The notes: generated from the letters alone by a model not told the origin. DNA of 64,000 bases from Onthovicinus sp900555545 (GCA_949296915.1 CASFPX010000004.1:62001-126000); one strand, 5' to 3'; counted from the first letter of the stretch, positions 36,129 through 44,914 are shown. Translations and numbers: made by a program.

Positions 36129-37179
36129 AAAAGTAAAAATATCCGTTGCTGTCGCGGCACTTGCCGCTGCCATGAGCGTTCTGCTTTGCAGCTGCTCCAC
36201 ATCCGATTTACTCAGCCTGTTCAACCTGGAGACCGATACCTATGACCCCGCTACCGAGATGGCCGCAGATGTCCTGGGGAAGACAGCCGCACAGGAAAAT
36301 TTAAAGAGCGGCGATTTTACGTACACCGTATATGCTGACGGCACAGCTTCCATCACCGCATACAGCGGATCTTCGGAAAAAGTAGAAATCCCCTCCCAGC
36401 TGGACGGTCACACAGTTGTAGCACTGGACAACAAAGCGCTTTACGACAATGATCAAATTCAAGAACTGGTCCTCGCAGACACGGTTCAGGTCGTGGGCAA
36501 CTCCGCCGCAATGTACTGTGCGAATTTACAAAAGGTGACCTTTGGCAAGGGGATCCAGCGCATTGGTGTGAGCGCTTTTGAAAGCGAGGCCGACGATTCA
36601 AACGGCGTCGGAAAAGGTTCGCTTGCGGAAATCGTCTTTAACGGTACGCCGGAGGTCATTGGCGAAAAGGCCTTCTATTATGCGGATGATTTGACCGAAA
36701 TCGTACTCCCCGACGGTGTTAAAGAAATTGGTGCGTGGGCTTTTGCCAAATGTACGGGGGCACAAAAAATCATCATCGGCGACGGACTGGAAAAATTGGG
36801 AGATCACGCCTTCCACAAATGCAAGGGAGCTAAAGAAGTGCGCATTCCCGGTTCCTGCAAAGTCGTTGAAATCAGCGCCTTTTACCAATGTACCTCATTA
36901 GAAAAATTGACATTGGAGAACGGGATTGAAACCCTGCGCAAGGGCGCCTTTGAAGAGTGCAAAGCACTCAAAAGCGTCACACTCCCCGACAGCATCAAGA
37001 GTATGGAGCCCTATGTCTTTTATAATTGCGAATCTTTGACGGAATGCGTTGCAGGTAATCCCGAAATATTGGAAAAAGATCTGTTCACCGGGGATAACAA
37101 CGTTAAAATCATCGCCCCCGCCGGAAGTTCTTTGGAGGAATACGCCAAATCAAACAAAATAGATTTTCAGGTAAAATAA
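36121..37179 (+). CDS. BspA-type leucine-rich repeat lipoprotein
   Basis: 352 residues. Lipoprotein signal (MTKKVKISVAVAALAAAMSV, cysteine in LLCSC), then about seven LRR_5 repeats of the BspA kind, for example LTEIVLPDGVKEIGAWAF, LEKLTLENGIETLRKGAF and LKSVTLPDSIKSMEPYVF. Such proteins usually mediate binding to host or polysaccharide surfaces. Its ATG lies in the last codons of the symporter gene (8-nt overlap ATGACTAA), so the two are made together, which suggests a surface binding partner for the transporter. Confidence 0.88.
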   Translation: MTKKVKISVAVAALAAAMSVLLCSCSTSDLLSLFNLETDTYDPATEMAADVLGKTAAQENLKSGDFTYTVYADGTASITAYSGSSEKVEIPSQLDGHTVVALDNKALYDNDQIQELVLADTVQVVGNSAAMYCANLQKVTFGKGIQRIGVSAFESEADDSNGVGKGSLAEIVFNGTPEVIGEKAFYYADDLTEIVLPDGVKEIGAWAFAKCTGAQKIIIGDGLEKLGDHAFHKCKGAKEVRIPGSCKVVEISAFYQCTSLEKLTLENGIETLRKGAFEECKALKSVTLPDSIKSMEPYVFYNCESLTECVAGNPEILEKDLFTGDNNVKIIAPAGSSLEEYAKSNKIDFQVK

Positions 37180-37201
37180 ACTGTTTCCCATACAATCGCT
37201 G

Positions 37202-37234
37202 AACCGCCCGGATCCTCTCCGCGGCGGTTTTTTG
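37202..37234 (+). terminator. terminator of the symporter/LRR operon
   Basis: AACCGCC/GGCGGTT stem (37202-37208 and 37223-37229) with an inner CGG/CCG part and a T6 tail. Confidence 0.88.
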
Positions 37235-37452
37235 TATAGGTCCCGCGATTTGTAACGCCTTTAATTTTCAACTATCCCCTCCCGTCCCAGTTCCATGGCC
37301 GATACCAATCCTCGATCCCCGATCCCCAAAGCGCTATCGTGCGAAAGAACTTTCAATATTTTTTTCAAAATCGGTATTTTTTTATAAGGTTTTCCCTCAA
37401 AAAGCGTTCAATTATCCAACGATGCAGAATATATTTTCGGATTATCAAAAAA

Positions 37453-37472
37453 TGTTGAAATTAATTTCAACA
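37453..37472. promoter_or_regulatory. probable RpiR operator of the nan operon
   Basis: TGTTGAAATTAATTTCAACA is a perfect 20-bp palindrome that covers the -35 box of the nanE promoter. RpiR-family regulators of sialic acid and amino-sugar genes bind such TGAAA-N-TTTCA dyads, and the operon encodes one (40587-41405). Confidence 0.75.
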
Positions 37473-37483
37473 GCGCCTATACT
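37455..37483 (+). promoter_or_regulatory. promoter of the nan operon
   Basis: TTGAAA (37455-37460), 17-bp spacer, TATACT (37478-37483), 41 bp before the nanE ATG; the -35 lies inside the palindrome. Confidence 0.8.
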
Positions 37484-37524
37484 TAATACTGGGAAAGAAA
37501 AAACATATGCAAAAGGAGACTGTC

Positions 37525-38223
37525 ATGGACAATTTGATTCAATCCCTAAAGGGCCATTTGATCGTATCCTGTCAAGCGCTGCCACAGGAACCGCTGCACT
37601 CCTCATTTATCATGGGGCGTATGGCGCGCGCAGCCGCAGAGGGCGGAGCAAAGGGAATCCGCGCCAATACCTGTGAGGATATCGCGGAAATCCGCAAAAA
37701 TGTAGACCTCCCGGTCATCGGTATCATCAAGCGCGACTACCCCGACAACGGGGTTTATATCACCCCCACTATGCGGGAAATTGATGAGCTGATGTCTGTC
37801 CGGCCTCAGATCATTGCGCTCGACGCGACCTCTGCCGTGCGGCCGGACGGCAAGACCCTCGATGAACTCTATCACGATATCCGCACCAAATACCCCGACC
37901 AGCTGCTGATGGCGGACTGTTCCACTGTGGAGGAGGCGCTGCACGCCGATGCGCTCGGCTTTGATTTTATCGGCACCACGCTTGTCGGCTATACCGAACA
38001 GAGCCGCGGTGACCGAATTGAGGCGGACGATTTTGCCATCATCCGCGCCATTCTAAATCAGGTCCATCACCCTGTCATTGCGGAGGGGAATATCAACACG
38101 CCGGCTAAGGCGCGCCGCGTGATCGAGCTCGGCTGCTTCAGCGTGGTCGTCGGTTCCATCATCACCCGGCCGCAGATCATCACCCGAACCTTCACACAGG
38201 AAATGGAGAAACTTGAAAAATAA
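37525..38223 (+). CDS. nanE: N-acetylmannosamine-6-phosphate 2-epimerase
   Basis: Converts ManNAc-6-P to GlcNAc-6-P in sialic acid breakdown. 232 residues, TIM barrel. Motifs include LIVSCQALPQEPLHS, ARAAAEGGAKGIRANT, VIGIIKRDY, LMADCSTVEEA, GFDFIGTTLVGYT and VIAEGNINTPAKA. ATG 37525 follows AAAGGAG; the frame opens six codons earlier without a site. First gene of the nan operon. Confidence 0.95.
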   Translation: MDNLIQSLKGHLIVSCQALPQEPLHSSFIMGRMARAAAEGGAKGIRANTCEDIAEIRKNVDLPVIGIIKRDYPDNGVYITPTMREIDELMSVRPQIIALDATSAVRPDGKTLDELYHDIRTKYPDQLLMADCSTVEEALHADALGFDFIGTTLVGYTEQSRGDRIEADDFAIIRAILNQVHHPVIAEGNINTPAKARRVIELGCFSVVVGSIITRPQIITRTFTQEMEKLEK

Positions 38224-38238
38224 CTGGAGGTATGAACC

Positions 38239-39165
38239 ATGAAAAATCTTGAAAAATACAGAGGGGTCATCCCCGCTTTTTATGCCTGCTATGACGAAAA
38301 GGGGAACGTCAGTCCTGAGCGTGTCCGTTTGCTCACCCAATACTTTATCGACAAGGGCGTCAAGGGCGTCTATGTCAACGGATCGTCCGGCGAGTGCATC
38401 TATCAGGGTTTAGAGGAGCGCAAGGTGATTATCGAGAATGTCATGGCCGTGGCCAAGGGCAAATTAACCGTGATTGATCATGTCGCCTGTAACAATACGC
38501 ACGACAGCGTGGAGCTTGCGCGCCATGCGGAAAGCGTAGGCGTCGATGCGATTGCCTCTATCCCCCCGATCTACTTCCGTTTGCCGGAGTACTCGATTGC
38601 CGCCTACTGGAACGCGATCAGCGCGGCCGCGCCGAATACCGATTTTGTTATTTACAACATTCCCCAGCTCGCCGGGACAGCGCTGACGATGAGCCTGTTT
38701 ACCGAGATGATGCAGAACCCGAACGTGATTGGCGTCAAAAACTCCTCTATGCCCACACAGGACATTCAGATGTTCAAAGCCGCGGGCAAGGCGGCCAAGG
38801 GCGATTTCATCGTATTCAACGGCCCAGACGAGCAGTTTGTCGCCGGCCGGGCTATCGGCGCTGACGGCGGGATTGGCGGCACCTATGGTGTGATGCCTGA
38901 GCTCTTCCTCAAACTCAATGAGCTGATTGCCAACGGTGCGCATGAACAGGCGATCGCCCTTCAGTACGATATCAATGAGATCATCTATAAAATGTGCTCC
39001 GGCCGCGCCAATATGTATGCTGTGGCCAAAGAGATGCTCCGGGTGAACGCTGGACTGGATATTGGAGGCGTCCGTGAACCGCTGGAAAATCTTCAGGATG
39101 GGGATCGGGCTATTGCCCGCGAGGCGGCGGCCATGGTCCGCAGCGCCATCGCAAAACACCTGTAA
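38239..39165 (+). CDS. nanA: N-acetylneuraminate lyase
   Basis: Cleaves sialic acid to ManNAc and pyruvate. 308 residues of the DapA/NanA aldolase family. The carboxylate-binding loop is GSSGE (48-52), the proton-relay tyrosine is Y139 (VIYNIPQLAG) and the Schiff-base lysine is K167 (GVKNSS). The glycine loop GGIGGTYGVMPELF also fits NanA better than DapA. Starts 15 bp after nanE behind GGAGG. Confidence 0.93.
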   Translation: MKNLEKYRGVIPAFYACYDEKGNVSPERVRLLTQYFIDKGVKGVYVNGSSGECIYQGLEERKVIIENVMAVAKGKLTVIDHVACNNTHDSVELARHAESVGVDAIASIPPIYFRLPEYSIAAYWNAISAAAPNTDFVIYNIPQLAGTALTMSLFTEMMQNPNVIGVKNSSMPTQDIQMFKAAGKAAKGDFIVFNGPDEQFVAGRAIGADGGIGGTYGVMPELFLKLNELIANGAHEQAIALQYDINEIIYKMCSGRANMYAVAKEMLRVNAGLDIGGVREPLENLQDGDRAIAREAAAMVRSAIAKHL

Positions 39166-39204
39166 TTCCACCGGTCCCATACCGGAAAAAGGGGGCATAA
39201 ACAT

Positions 39205-39657
39205 ATGATTCTGGGAAATATCAAACACCTGGACGAATTCAACTGGCTGGATCAGCGCGTGCGTAACTGCTTTGACTACGCCAAGTCGCACGATTTGGCT
39301 TTAATGGCCGCGGGCAGTTATCCGATCGATGGAGACAACCTAATCCTCAATATCAACGAGTATGAAACCTCTCCTGTAGAGGAACGCACGTGGGAAGCGC
39401 ACCGCCGCTATTTAGACCTACAGCTGATGGTGTGCGGCCACGAGCGGATCGACTGCGGATTTATCGCCAATATGGCCTCCAGCAGCTACGTGGAGCAGTG
39501 CGATATTCTCCCCTTGGAGGGAGAGCCCACTGGGCAACTCTGCCTGGCGCCGGGTGATTTTGTGGTCTGTTACCCGAACGACGCGCACCGCGCCGGGATC
39601 CAGGTGCAGGGGGCGGAGCCGGTTAAGAAGGCCGTTTTTAAGATCAAAATCCAGTAA
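39205..39657 (+). CDS. nanQ: YhcH/YjgK/YiaL (NanQ-like) sialic acid anomerase
   Basis: 150 residues of the YhcH/DUF386 cupin family, whose E. coli NanQ member speeds anomer conversion of sialic acid. Blocks seen: EYETSPVEERTWEAHRRYLD, LQLMVCGHERIDCG, FVVCYPNDAHRAGIQ and KKAVFKIKI, which carry the metal-binding Glu and His residues. Preceded by AAGGGGG. Its place between nanA and nanK supports the role. Confidence 0.9.
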   Translation: MILGNIKHLDEFNWLDQRVRNCFDYAKSHDLALMAAGSYPIDGDNLILNINEYETSPVEERTWEAHRRYLDLQLMVCGHERIDCGFIANMASSSYVEQCDILPLEGEPTGQLCLAPGDFVVCYPNDAHRAGIQVQGAEPVKKAVFKIKIQ

Positions 39658-39678
39658 ATCCTGCGGGAGGGCGAAGGG

Positions 39679-40572
39679 ATGAACAACTACATTTGCATTG
39701 ACATTGGCGGCACCTCGATCAAGTACGGGATCATCCGGGAGGACGCCGTCTTTGTGGAGACCTGCGCCATACCTACACTGGCTATGGAGCACGGCGGACC
39801 CGGAATCGTACGCAAGGTGACGCAGATCATCGAGGAACTCTCCGGACGCTTTACACCTGCAGGGATCTGTATTTCTACCGCCGGAATGGTGGACTGCACC
39901 GCCGGCAAAATCACCTATGCCGCACCACTGATCCCCAATTATACTGGAACGGAGTGGAAAAAGCTGCTGGAAGAGCGGTTCCAACTCCCATGCGCGGTGG
40001 AGAACGATGTCAACTGTGCCGGACTGGCCGAGTACTACGCCGGCGCTGCTCGCGGGAGCCGGATCAGTGTCTGCCTGACGATCGGCACCGGGATCGGTGG
40101 CGCGATTATCATCGATGGCAAAGTGTTTCACGGCTTCTCCGGCAGTGGGTGTGAGGTGGGCTATATGCACCTGCCCGGCGGGGCATTTCAGGACCTCGGC
40201 GCAAGCAGCATCCTATCCCAAAAGGTTGCAGAGCGTAAAGGGCTCCCTATTGCATCTGTCAACGGCAAATATGTATTTGACCAGGCGCGTTGCGGCGATC
40301 CTGTGTGTATGGAGGCTATCGACGAGATGGTGGACGTCCTGGGTATGGGAATCGCGAATATCTGCTATGTCATCAATCCGGAGGTAGTTGTCCTCGGCGG
40401 TGGCATTATGGTGGAGAAAGAGTACCTCGGCGATCGGATGCGCAATAGCTTGGAGCGGTACCTCCTGCCCTCCGTGGCTGAACATACACGCCTTGCCTTT
40501 GCGGAAAACAAAAACAACGCCGGGATGTTGGGCGCATTTTATCACTTTAAGTCCCAGTGTGCCTTTGAATAA
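39679..40572 (+). CDS. nanK: ROK-family kinase, probable N-acetylmannosamine kinase
   Basis: Phosphorylates ManNAc to ManNAc-6-P for NanE. 297 residues; ATP loop DIGGT (8-12), CAVENDVNCAGLAEYYAGAA, IGTGIGGAIIIDG and EVGYMHLPGGAFQDLG. The zinc-cysteine motif of typical ROK glucokinases is missing, as in many ManNAc kinases of this operon type. Starts 21 bp after nanQ behind GGGAGG. Confidence 0.92.
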   Translation: MNNYICIDIGGTSIKYGIIREDAVFVETCAIPTLAMEHGGPGIVRKVTQIIEELSGRFTPAGICISTAGMVDCTAGKITYAAPLIPNYTGTEWKKLLEERFQLPCAVENDVNCAGLAEYYAGAARGSRISVCLTIGTGIGGAIIIDGKVFHGFSGSGCEVGYMHLPGGAFQDLGASSILSQKVAERKGLPIASVNGKYVFDQARCGDPVCMEAIDEMVDVLGMGIANICYVINPEVVVLGGGIMVEKEYLGDRMRNSLERYLLPSVAEHTRLAFAENKNNAGMLGAFYHFKSQCAFE

Positions 40573-40586
40573 AAGAGGTATCGGCC

Positions 40587-41405
40587 ATGCAAGCGTACGA
40601 AAAAAACATTATCCCGCACATCGAATCCATTTACAGCAGCTTTACCCCGTTGGAACGGACGATCGCCGACTTTTTTATCCACAACGAGGATAAGGGGAAT
40701 CTCTCCGCCAAGAGCGTCGCTGGACGGCTTTACGTCTCCGAGGCATCACTCTCCCGTTTTGCGCAAAAGTGTGGTTATAAGGGATATCGGGAGTTTCTCT
40801 TTTACTATGAACAGGGCGCTGCTCCTGCCAGCCGTTCCCCGGCGAGCAGTCAGGTCAAGGTGGTGCTCAACGATTATCAGGAGCTGTTAAACAAGAGCTA
40901 TTCCCTGCTGGACGAGGGACAGGTAGAGCGGATCGCCATGCTGATTTCCAATAAAAAGCGCGTCTATGTCTACGGAAAGGGTAGCTCCGGCCTTGTCGGG
41001 ATGGAGATGAAATTGCGATTCATGCGTATCGGCGTCAATATTGAGGCGATTACGGATGGCCACATCATGCGCATGAACTCCGTGCTGCTGGACGAGGACT
41101 GCGCCGTGATCGGCATCACCGTGAGCGGACGGACGGAGGAGGTCCTCGAATCCCTCAAAACCGCTAAACGGAGCCGCGCCAAGGTCATCCTGATGACCGC
41201 CCATAACGAAAAGTTCTTCCACACCTTTTGCGATGAGGTGATGCTGTTCGCCGTTAAAGAGCACTTGGAGGAGGGCAAGGCCATCTCACCACAGTTCCCC
41301 ATTCTGGTGATGGTGGATATTCTCTACTCCCGCCTACTGCGTCTGGATGAGAACCGCCGTGAAACACTGCATGATTTTACGCTGGAGGCACTGGAGGAGA
41401 ATTAG
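40587..41405 (+). CDS. RpiR-family transcriptional regulator (sialic acid operon)
   Basis: 272 residues. N-terminal RpiR helix-turn-helix (LSAKSVAGRLYVSEASLSRF, then CGYKGYREFLFYY) and a C-terminal SIS sugar-phosphate domain (VYVYGKGSSGLVGMEMKLRF, VIGITVSGRTEEV, ILMTAH). Cotranscribed with nanEAQK and probably binds the palindrome at 37453-37472, with ManNAc-6-P or GlcNAc-6-P as expected effector from relatives. Confidence 0.92.
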   Translation: MQAYEKNIIPHIESIYSSFTPLERTIADFFIHNEDKGNLSAKSVAGRLYVSEASLSRFAQKCGYKGYREFLFYYEQGAAPASRSPASSQVKVVLNDYQELLNKSYSLLDEGQVERIAMLISNKKRVYVYGKGSSGLVGMEMKLRFMRIGVNIEAITDGHIMRMNSVLLDEDCAVIGITVSGRTEEVLESLKTAKRSRAKVILMTAHNEKFFHTFCDEVMLFAVKEHLEEGKAISPQFPILVMVDILYSRLLRLDENRRETLHDFTLEALEEN

Positions 41406-41424
41406 GAACAGGAGGAATAACAAA

Positions 41425-41787
41425 GTGGGACTGTTCAGCCGTAACAGAAAGGCTACTACGCCAAAACAGATTTCTGTTATTGATCATGCCGGCGGTATGA
41501 TTGTCACCAAATCCCTGCTGTCCGGACATTCAAAACTAAAATGGCTATTTCGGGATGACGGTATAAATCCCGATGACAGTGGGTGGCGTGCGATCGGGGA
41601 CACGGACACACAGGAGTATCTGGACAATCCGGCTAATTCGATTATAGCCGACTTTAACACACTGGTTAATATTGAACCGGCCGTCCTATCTGTCTACACC
41701 ATGCCAGTCGGCACGGATTTGGAGTTTTGCTGTGAACGGGGGGAAAAATTTTTTCGTGATAACAAAACAGGAAAACGCATCAGTTGA
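41425..41787 (+). CDS. DUF2185-family protein
   Basis: 120 residues, GTG start with GGAGGAATAACAAA upstream. The middle matches the DUF2185 (Imm33-like) pattern: GGMIVTKSLLSGHSKLKWLF, DDSGWRAIGDTDTQEYLDNP and DLEFCCERGEKF. The family includes immunity proteins of polymorphic toxins and many orphan members with unknown role. It lies 19 bp after the rpiR stop, so it appears to be the last gene of the nan operon; no toxin is nearby. Confidence 0.75.
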   Translation: MGLFSRNRKATTPKQISVIDHAGGMIVTKSLLSGHSKLKWLFRDDGINPDDSGWRAIGDTDTQEYLDNPANSIIADFNTLVNIEPAVLSVYTMPVGTDLEFCCERGEKFFRDNKTGKRIS

Positions 41788-41847
41788 GTGATTAAATGTT
41801 GTTCGTAATACACTGGTTCCGCTTACCGTGTTCGGATATCACAGCTA

Positions 41848-41887
41848 AAAGATGACCTGTAAGGGATTCCCCTACAGGTCATCTTTA
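41848..41887. terminator. bidirectional terminator
   Basis: AAAGATGACCTGTA/TACAGGTCATCTTT stem around GGGATTCCCC, A run left and T run right. It ends the nan operon and also the convergent dehydrogenase gene. Confidence 0.88.
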
Positions 41888-41968
41888 TTCCTTATTTTGG
41901 TTTTCCCTACAATTGCCGTAAATCCTATCGATGACCGCCGCTGTCTTCACATTTCCCGTACCATTTCT

Positions 41969-43024
41969 TCATCGTTCATAGGGGGTAACAACCCACTTCA
42001 TGCACCCACTTGATTTGTCCGCAAATGTCTTATAACCGGCGAGGATCTGATTGAGCGGCCCCTGATGCGTCAGTAAATACGACGGATCCAAGCGCCCGGC
42101 GGCCAGATGTTTCAAAAGCTCGTCGCAGTACGCGGAGTCAACACCGCCTGTTTTAAAAATCAAGTTTTTGCCATACATACGCTCCAACGGCAAAGATTGC
42201 TGCTGCTCATACATGGCGACAAGTGCGACTACCGCATTCGGCCGTGCAATCTGCCACGCCAGCTGGAACGTATTGATCCCACCGGCCGCCTCAATCACGC
42301 CATCCGCTCCGCGGCCCGATGTCTCCCGCAGGATAGCGTCCACAGCATCCTGTACGGCGGGATTTACGCCTACATCCGCCGCTCCATGATCCAGAGCCAT
42401 TTGCAGCCGGGCGGGATCAACCTCCAGGGCAATCACGCGCTCCGCACCAAGCAGGCGGGCGCACATCATGGCGCACTGCCCCACCGGACCTGCACCGATG
42501 ACGGCAATTGTATCGCCCGGCCGGATCTCACAGAGCTGGGCGCCAAAGTATCCGCTTGAGAGGATATCCCCGGTCAGCAGGGCGGTACGGTCACTCACCC
42601 CATGCGGGATCCTGTTGAGGGAGGTGGAAGCATGTGGGACGCGCACATACTCCGCCTGGCACCCGTCGATCCGGCATCCAAGCTCCCAGCCGCCGTGCTC
42701 GCAGTTGTTGACATAACCACGCCGGCAAAACCAGCAGTCCCCGCAGTATGTCACACAGTTAGCCGCCACACGGTCACCCGGGTGCAGATTTTTCACCCCG
42801 TCGCCAACCTGTGTGACGATTCCGACAAACTCATGCCCCAGTACGGTCTCCGGCACAGCACGAGGTACGGCGCCGTGCATAATATGCAGATCACTCGTGC
42901 AGATTGTGCTCAGCGTCACCTGAACAATCGCATCCGTAGGCTCCTGGAGCTTTGGAAGCGGACGATCCATCAGCTCAATCCGACCGCCTTCATGACACAC
43001 GAGCGCTTTCATTGTCCGGGCCAT
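41969..43024 (-). CDS. zinc-dependent alcohol dehydrogenase (MDR family)
   Basis: 351 residues. Catalytic-zinc residues C42 (TICTSDLH) and the GHEFVGIV histidine-glutamate pair, structural-zinc cysteines in YCGDCWFCRRGYVNNC, and a Rossmann NAD loop VIGAGPVGQCAMM. All residues needed for activity are present. The closest type is the sorbitol/secondary-alcohol dehydrogenase group; substrate unknown. ATG 43024 has GGGGAG upstream. Monocistronic. Confidence 0.9.
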   Translation of the reverse strand: MARTMKALVCHEGGRIELMDRPLPKLQEPTDAIVQVTLSTICTSDLHIMHGAVPRAVPETVLGHEFVGIVTQVGDGVKNLHPGDRVAANCVTYCGDCWFCRRGYVNNCEHGGWELGCRIDGCQAEYVRVPHASTSLNRIPHGVSDRTALLTGDILSSGYFGAQLCEIRPGDTIAVIGAGPVGQCAMMCARLLGAERVIALEVDPARLQMALDHGAADVGVNPAVQDAVDAILRETSGRGADGVIEAAGGINTFQLAWQIARPNAVVALVAMYEQQQSLPLERMYGKNLIFKTGGVDSAYCDELLKHLAAGRLDPSYLLTHQGPLNQILAGYKTFADKSSGCMKWVVTPYER

Positions 43025-43184
43025 TGATTACTCCCCTCTCATATGTTCAGATCATATATTGCATCGAGTACCTCCATTTTATCACAACCGCAAACCACCG
43101 GCAACATATTAAAAATCCCTATTTATTTTCACTTCATTTTGATTTATAATGGAGAAGAACTTATCACGAACAGGAGCATACTAT

Positions 43185-44564
43185 ATGGAGCCGTTTCAAT
43201 TTACAGTAATTGCCGATACGCACTACTTTTCCAAAACGCTGGGAACCTCCGGCAAGGCCTATGAGCTGCGGTCCGGATCGGATCAAAAGTGCCTGGCCGA
43301 AACCGCAGAGCTGATTGACGCCGCCTTCGAGCAAATCGCCGCCTCCGACACGCAGGCCGTGCTGATCGCCGGGGACCTGACAAACGATGGGGAACGCGTC
43401 TCCCACGAGGAATTCCGGGAGAAGCTCTACCGGTTAAAGGAGAAAAAGCCCGTCTATGTCATCACGGCGACACACGACTGGTGCTGCGATGAAAATCCGC
43501 GCCGTTATGATGGGGAGCAGACCTTCCACGATGTTCCGGTGATGGCCAGCAATGAGCTGCGGGATTTCTACCGGGACTTTGGCCCAGGCGCAGCGGAGGC
43601 AGAATTCACCACCCATCTGGGCACTTCTTCTTACGTAGTACGGCTGAGCGACCACGTCAAGCTGCTCGCCCTCAACGATGACCAGAATGGCAAGGGGCGC
43701 GCCGGGTTCAAGGAGGATCACTTCCAGTGGATTGAGGAGCAGATTAAAAAGGCGCGCGAGGAAAACTGCCTGATGATCGGCATGGAGCACCACCTGTTGA
43801 TCGCGCACGTGAACCCCCTGCTCACCGGCGGTGGAACCTGTGTCGGCGACCGTGAGGAGGTTGCGGCCCGTCTGGCGGACGCCGGCCTGCGGTATATGTT
43901 CGTCGGCCACAGCCACATCCAGCACACGGACCATTTTATCTCCCCGGCCGGGAATAAAATCACGGAAGTCAACGTCGGCTCGCTCGTCGGCTATCCGGCT
44001 CCGATCGTCAACGTCACCGTGCAGCCGGATCAGACGCTCCGCTATCAGGTGGATCACCTGCGGGAATTCACCTGGAACGGGCAGACGATCCCGGCGCTCC
44101 CCTATCTGCGGGAACACGCACTGGCCCTTGTCCACCGTGTTTTGGAGAGCTCGGACAAAAAGGACTTTGCGGAAAAGCTCACCGCGCTCCAGCTCAACGG
44201 CCAAAAAATCGGCCGGTTCTACCCGCTGATCCATCCCGTACTCCGGTTTTTGAATGAGGGAACCGCCTGGGGACTCTACAAGAAGGCCCGGCTGACCGGA
44301 AAGGCAAAGGAGATGGACCGCGCGCTGATTGAGCGCCACCGTGACGACAAGATACTCGATTATGTAGATCCGATGTTCCTTGCCTTTTTTGATGGGACGG
44401 TCACTCCCCACGCGCCGGACAGCGACTTTTACCAGTTGGTGATGTCTTTTGTAGGCGTGCTGCAAAGGCTGCTGCCCAAGAACGGGGAGATTAAAAAATT
44501 CGCCGCTACCTGCGAGACACTCCTCACCGGCGGAGAATATGACAATCAGCAGGCGGTCATCTGA
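43185..44564 (+). CDS. cytoplasmic metallophosphoesterase
   Basis: 459 residues, no signal peptide. Calcineurin-like motifs: IADTHYF, IAGDLTNDGE, then TATHDW where GNHD is expected, GMEHHL and FVGHSHIQH. The Asn-to-Thr change in the third motif removes the usual metal-bridging asparagine. The C-terminal 150 residues are helical and of unknown role. ATG 43185 has CAGGAG eight bases up; an ATG 12 codons earlier lacks a site. A TATAAT box lies just upstream. Confidence 0.82.
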   Translation: MEPFQFTVIADTHYFSKTLGTSGKAYELRSGSDQKCLAETAELIDAAFEQIAASDTQAVLIAGDLTNDGERVSHEEFREKLYRLKEKKPVYVITATHDWCCDENPRRYDGEQTFHDVPVMASNELRDFYRDFGPGAAEAEFTTHLGTSSYVVRLSDHVKLLALNDDQNGKGRAGFKEDHFQWIEEQIKKAREENCLMIGMEHHLLIAHVNPLLTGGGTCVGDREEVAARLADAGLRYMFVGHSHIQHTDHFISPAGNKITEVNVGSLVGYPAPIVNVTVQPDQTLRYQVDHLREFTWNGQTIPALPYLREHALALVHRVLESSDKKDFAEKLTALQLNGQKIGRFYPLIHPVLRFLNEGTAWGLYKKARLTGKAKEMDRALIERHRDDKILDYVDPMFLAFFDGTVTPHAPDSDFYQLVMSFVGVLQRLLPKNGEIKKFAATCETLLTGGEYDNQQAVI

Positions 44565-44588
44565 ACCAGTGATAGGACAACCTTACGG

Positions 44589-44627
44589 AAAACAAGTGAA
44601 CCCGGGAAATCGGGTTCGCTTGTTTTG
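44589..44627 (+). terminator. terminator of the cytoplasmic phosphoesterase gene
   Basis: AACAAGTGAACCCG/CGGGTTCGCTTGTT stem (44591-44604 and 44611-44624) with a short T tail. Confidence 0.8.
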
Positions 44628-44662
44628 CCTTCCCATCAAATTACGCCGGTGCAACATTCCCC

Positions 44663-44691
44663 ACAGCCGTGAGAAATTCACGGCTGTTTTT
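44663..44691 (+). terminator. second terminator, inside the end of the XRE gene
   Basis: ACAGCCGTGA/TCACGGCTGT stem and TTTTT in plus orientation. It overlaps the last four codons of the minus-strand XRE gene, so it is a backup stop for the phosphoesterase transcript. Confidence 0.7.
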
Positions 44692-44890
44692 CACGTTGAT
44701 CGCTTAATCCCAAAATATAATCTGTTGTAGTTTCATAAAACCGGGCCAGTGCAATTAAAACCGCAGTCGGAATATCCCTCTGCCCCAGCTCATAATTTGA
44801 ATAAACCTGTTGTGAGCAATGAAGAATCTTTGCCATCTCTTTTTGCGTCAAATCGGCATCTTCTCGGAGATCGCGGATTCGCTGATACAT
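44678..44890 (-). CDS. small XRE-family regulator
   Basis: 70 residues, almost only a helix-turn-helix (IRDLREDADLTQKEMAKILH, then SQQVYSNYELGQRDIP) of the phage-repressor type. ATG 44890. It is transcribed away from the membrane-protein gene at 45003, and TTACCGCA sites lie between them, so it probably represses both. Confidence 0.88.
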   Translation of the reverse strand: MYQRIRDLREDADLTQKEMAKILHCSQQVYSNYELGQRDIPTAVLIALARFYETTTDYILGLSDQREKQP

Positions 44891-44914
44891 TTGAATCACC
44901 GAAATTATTATATG

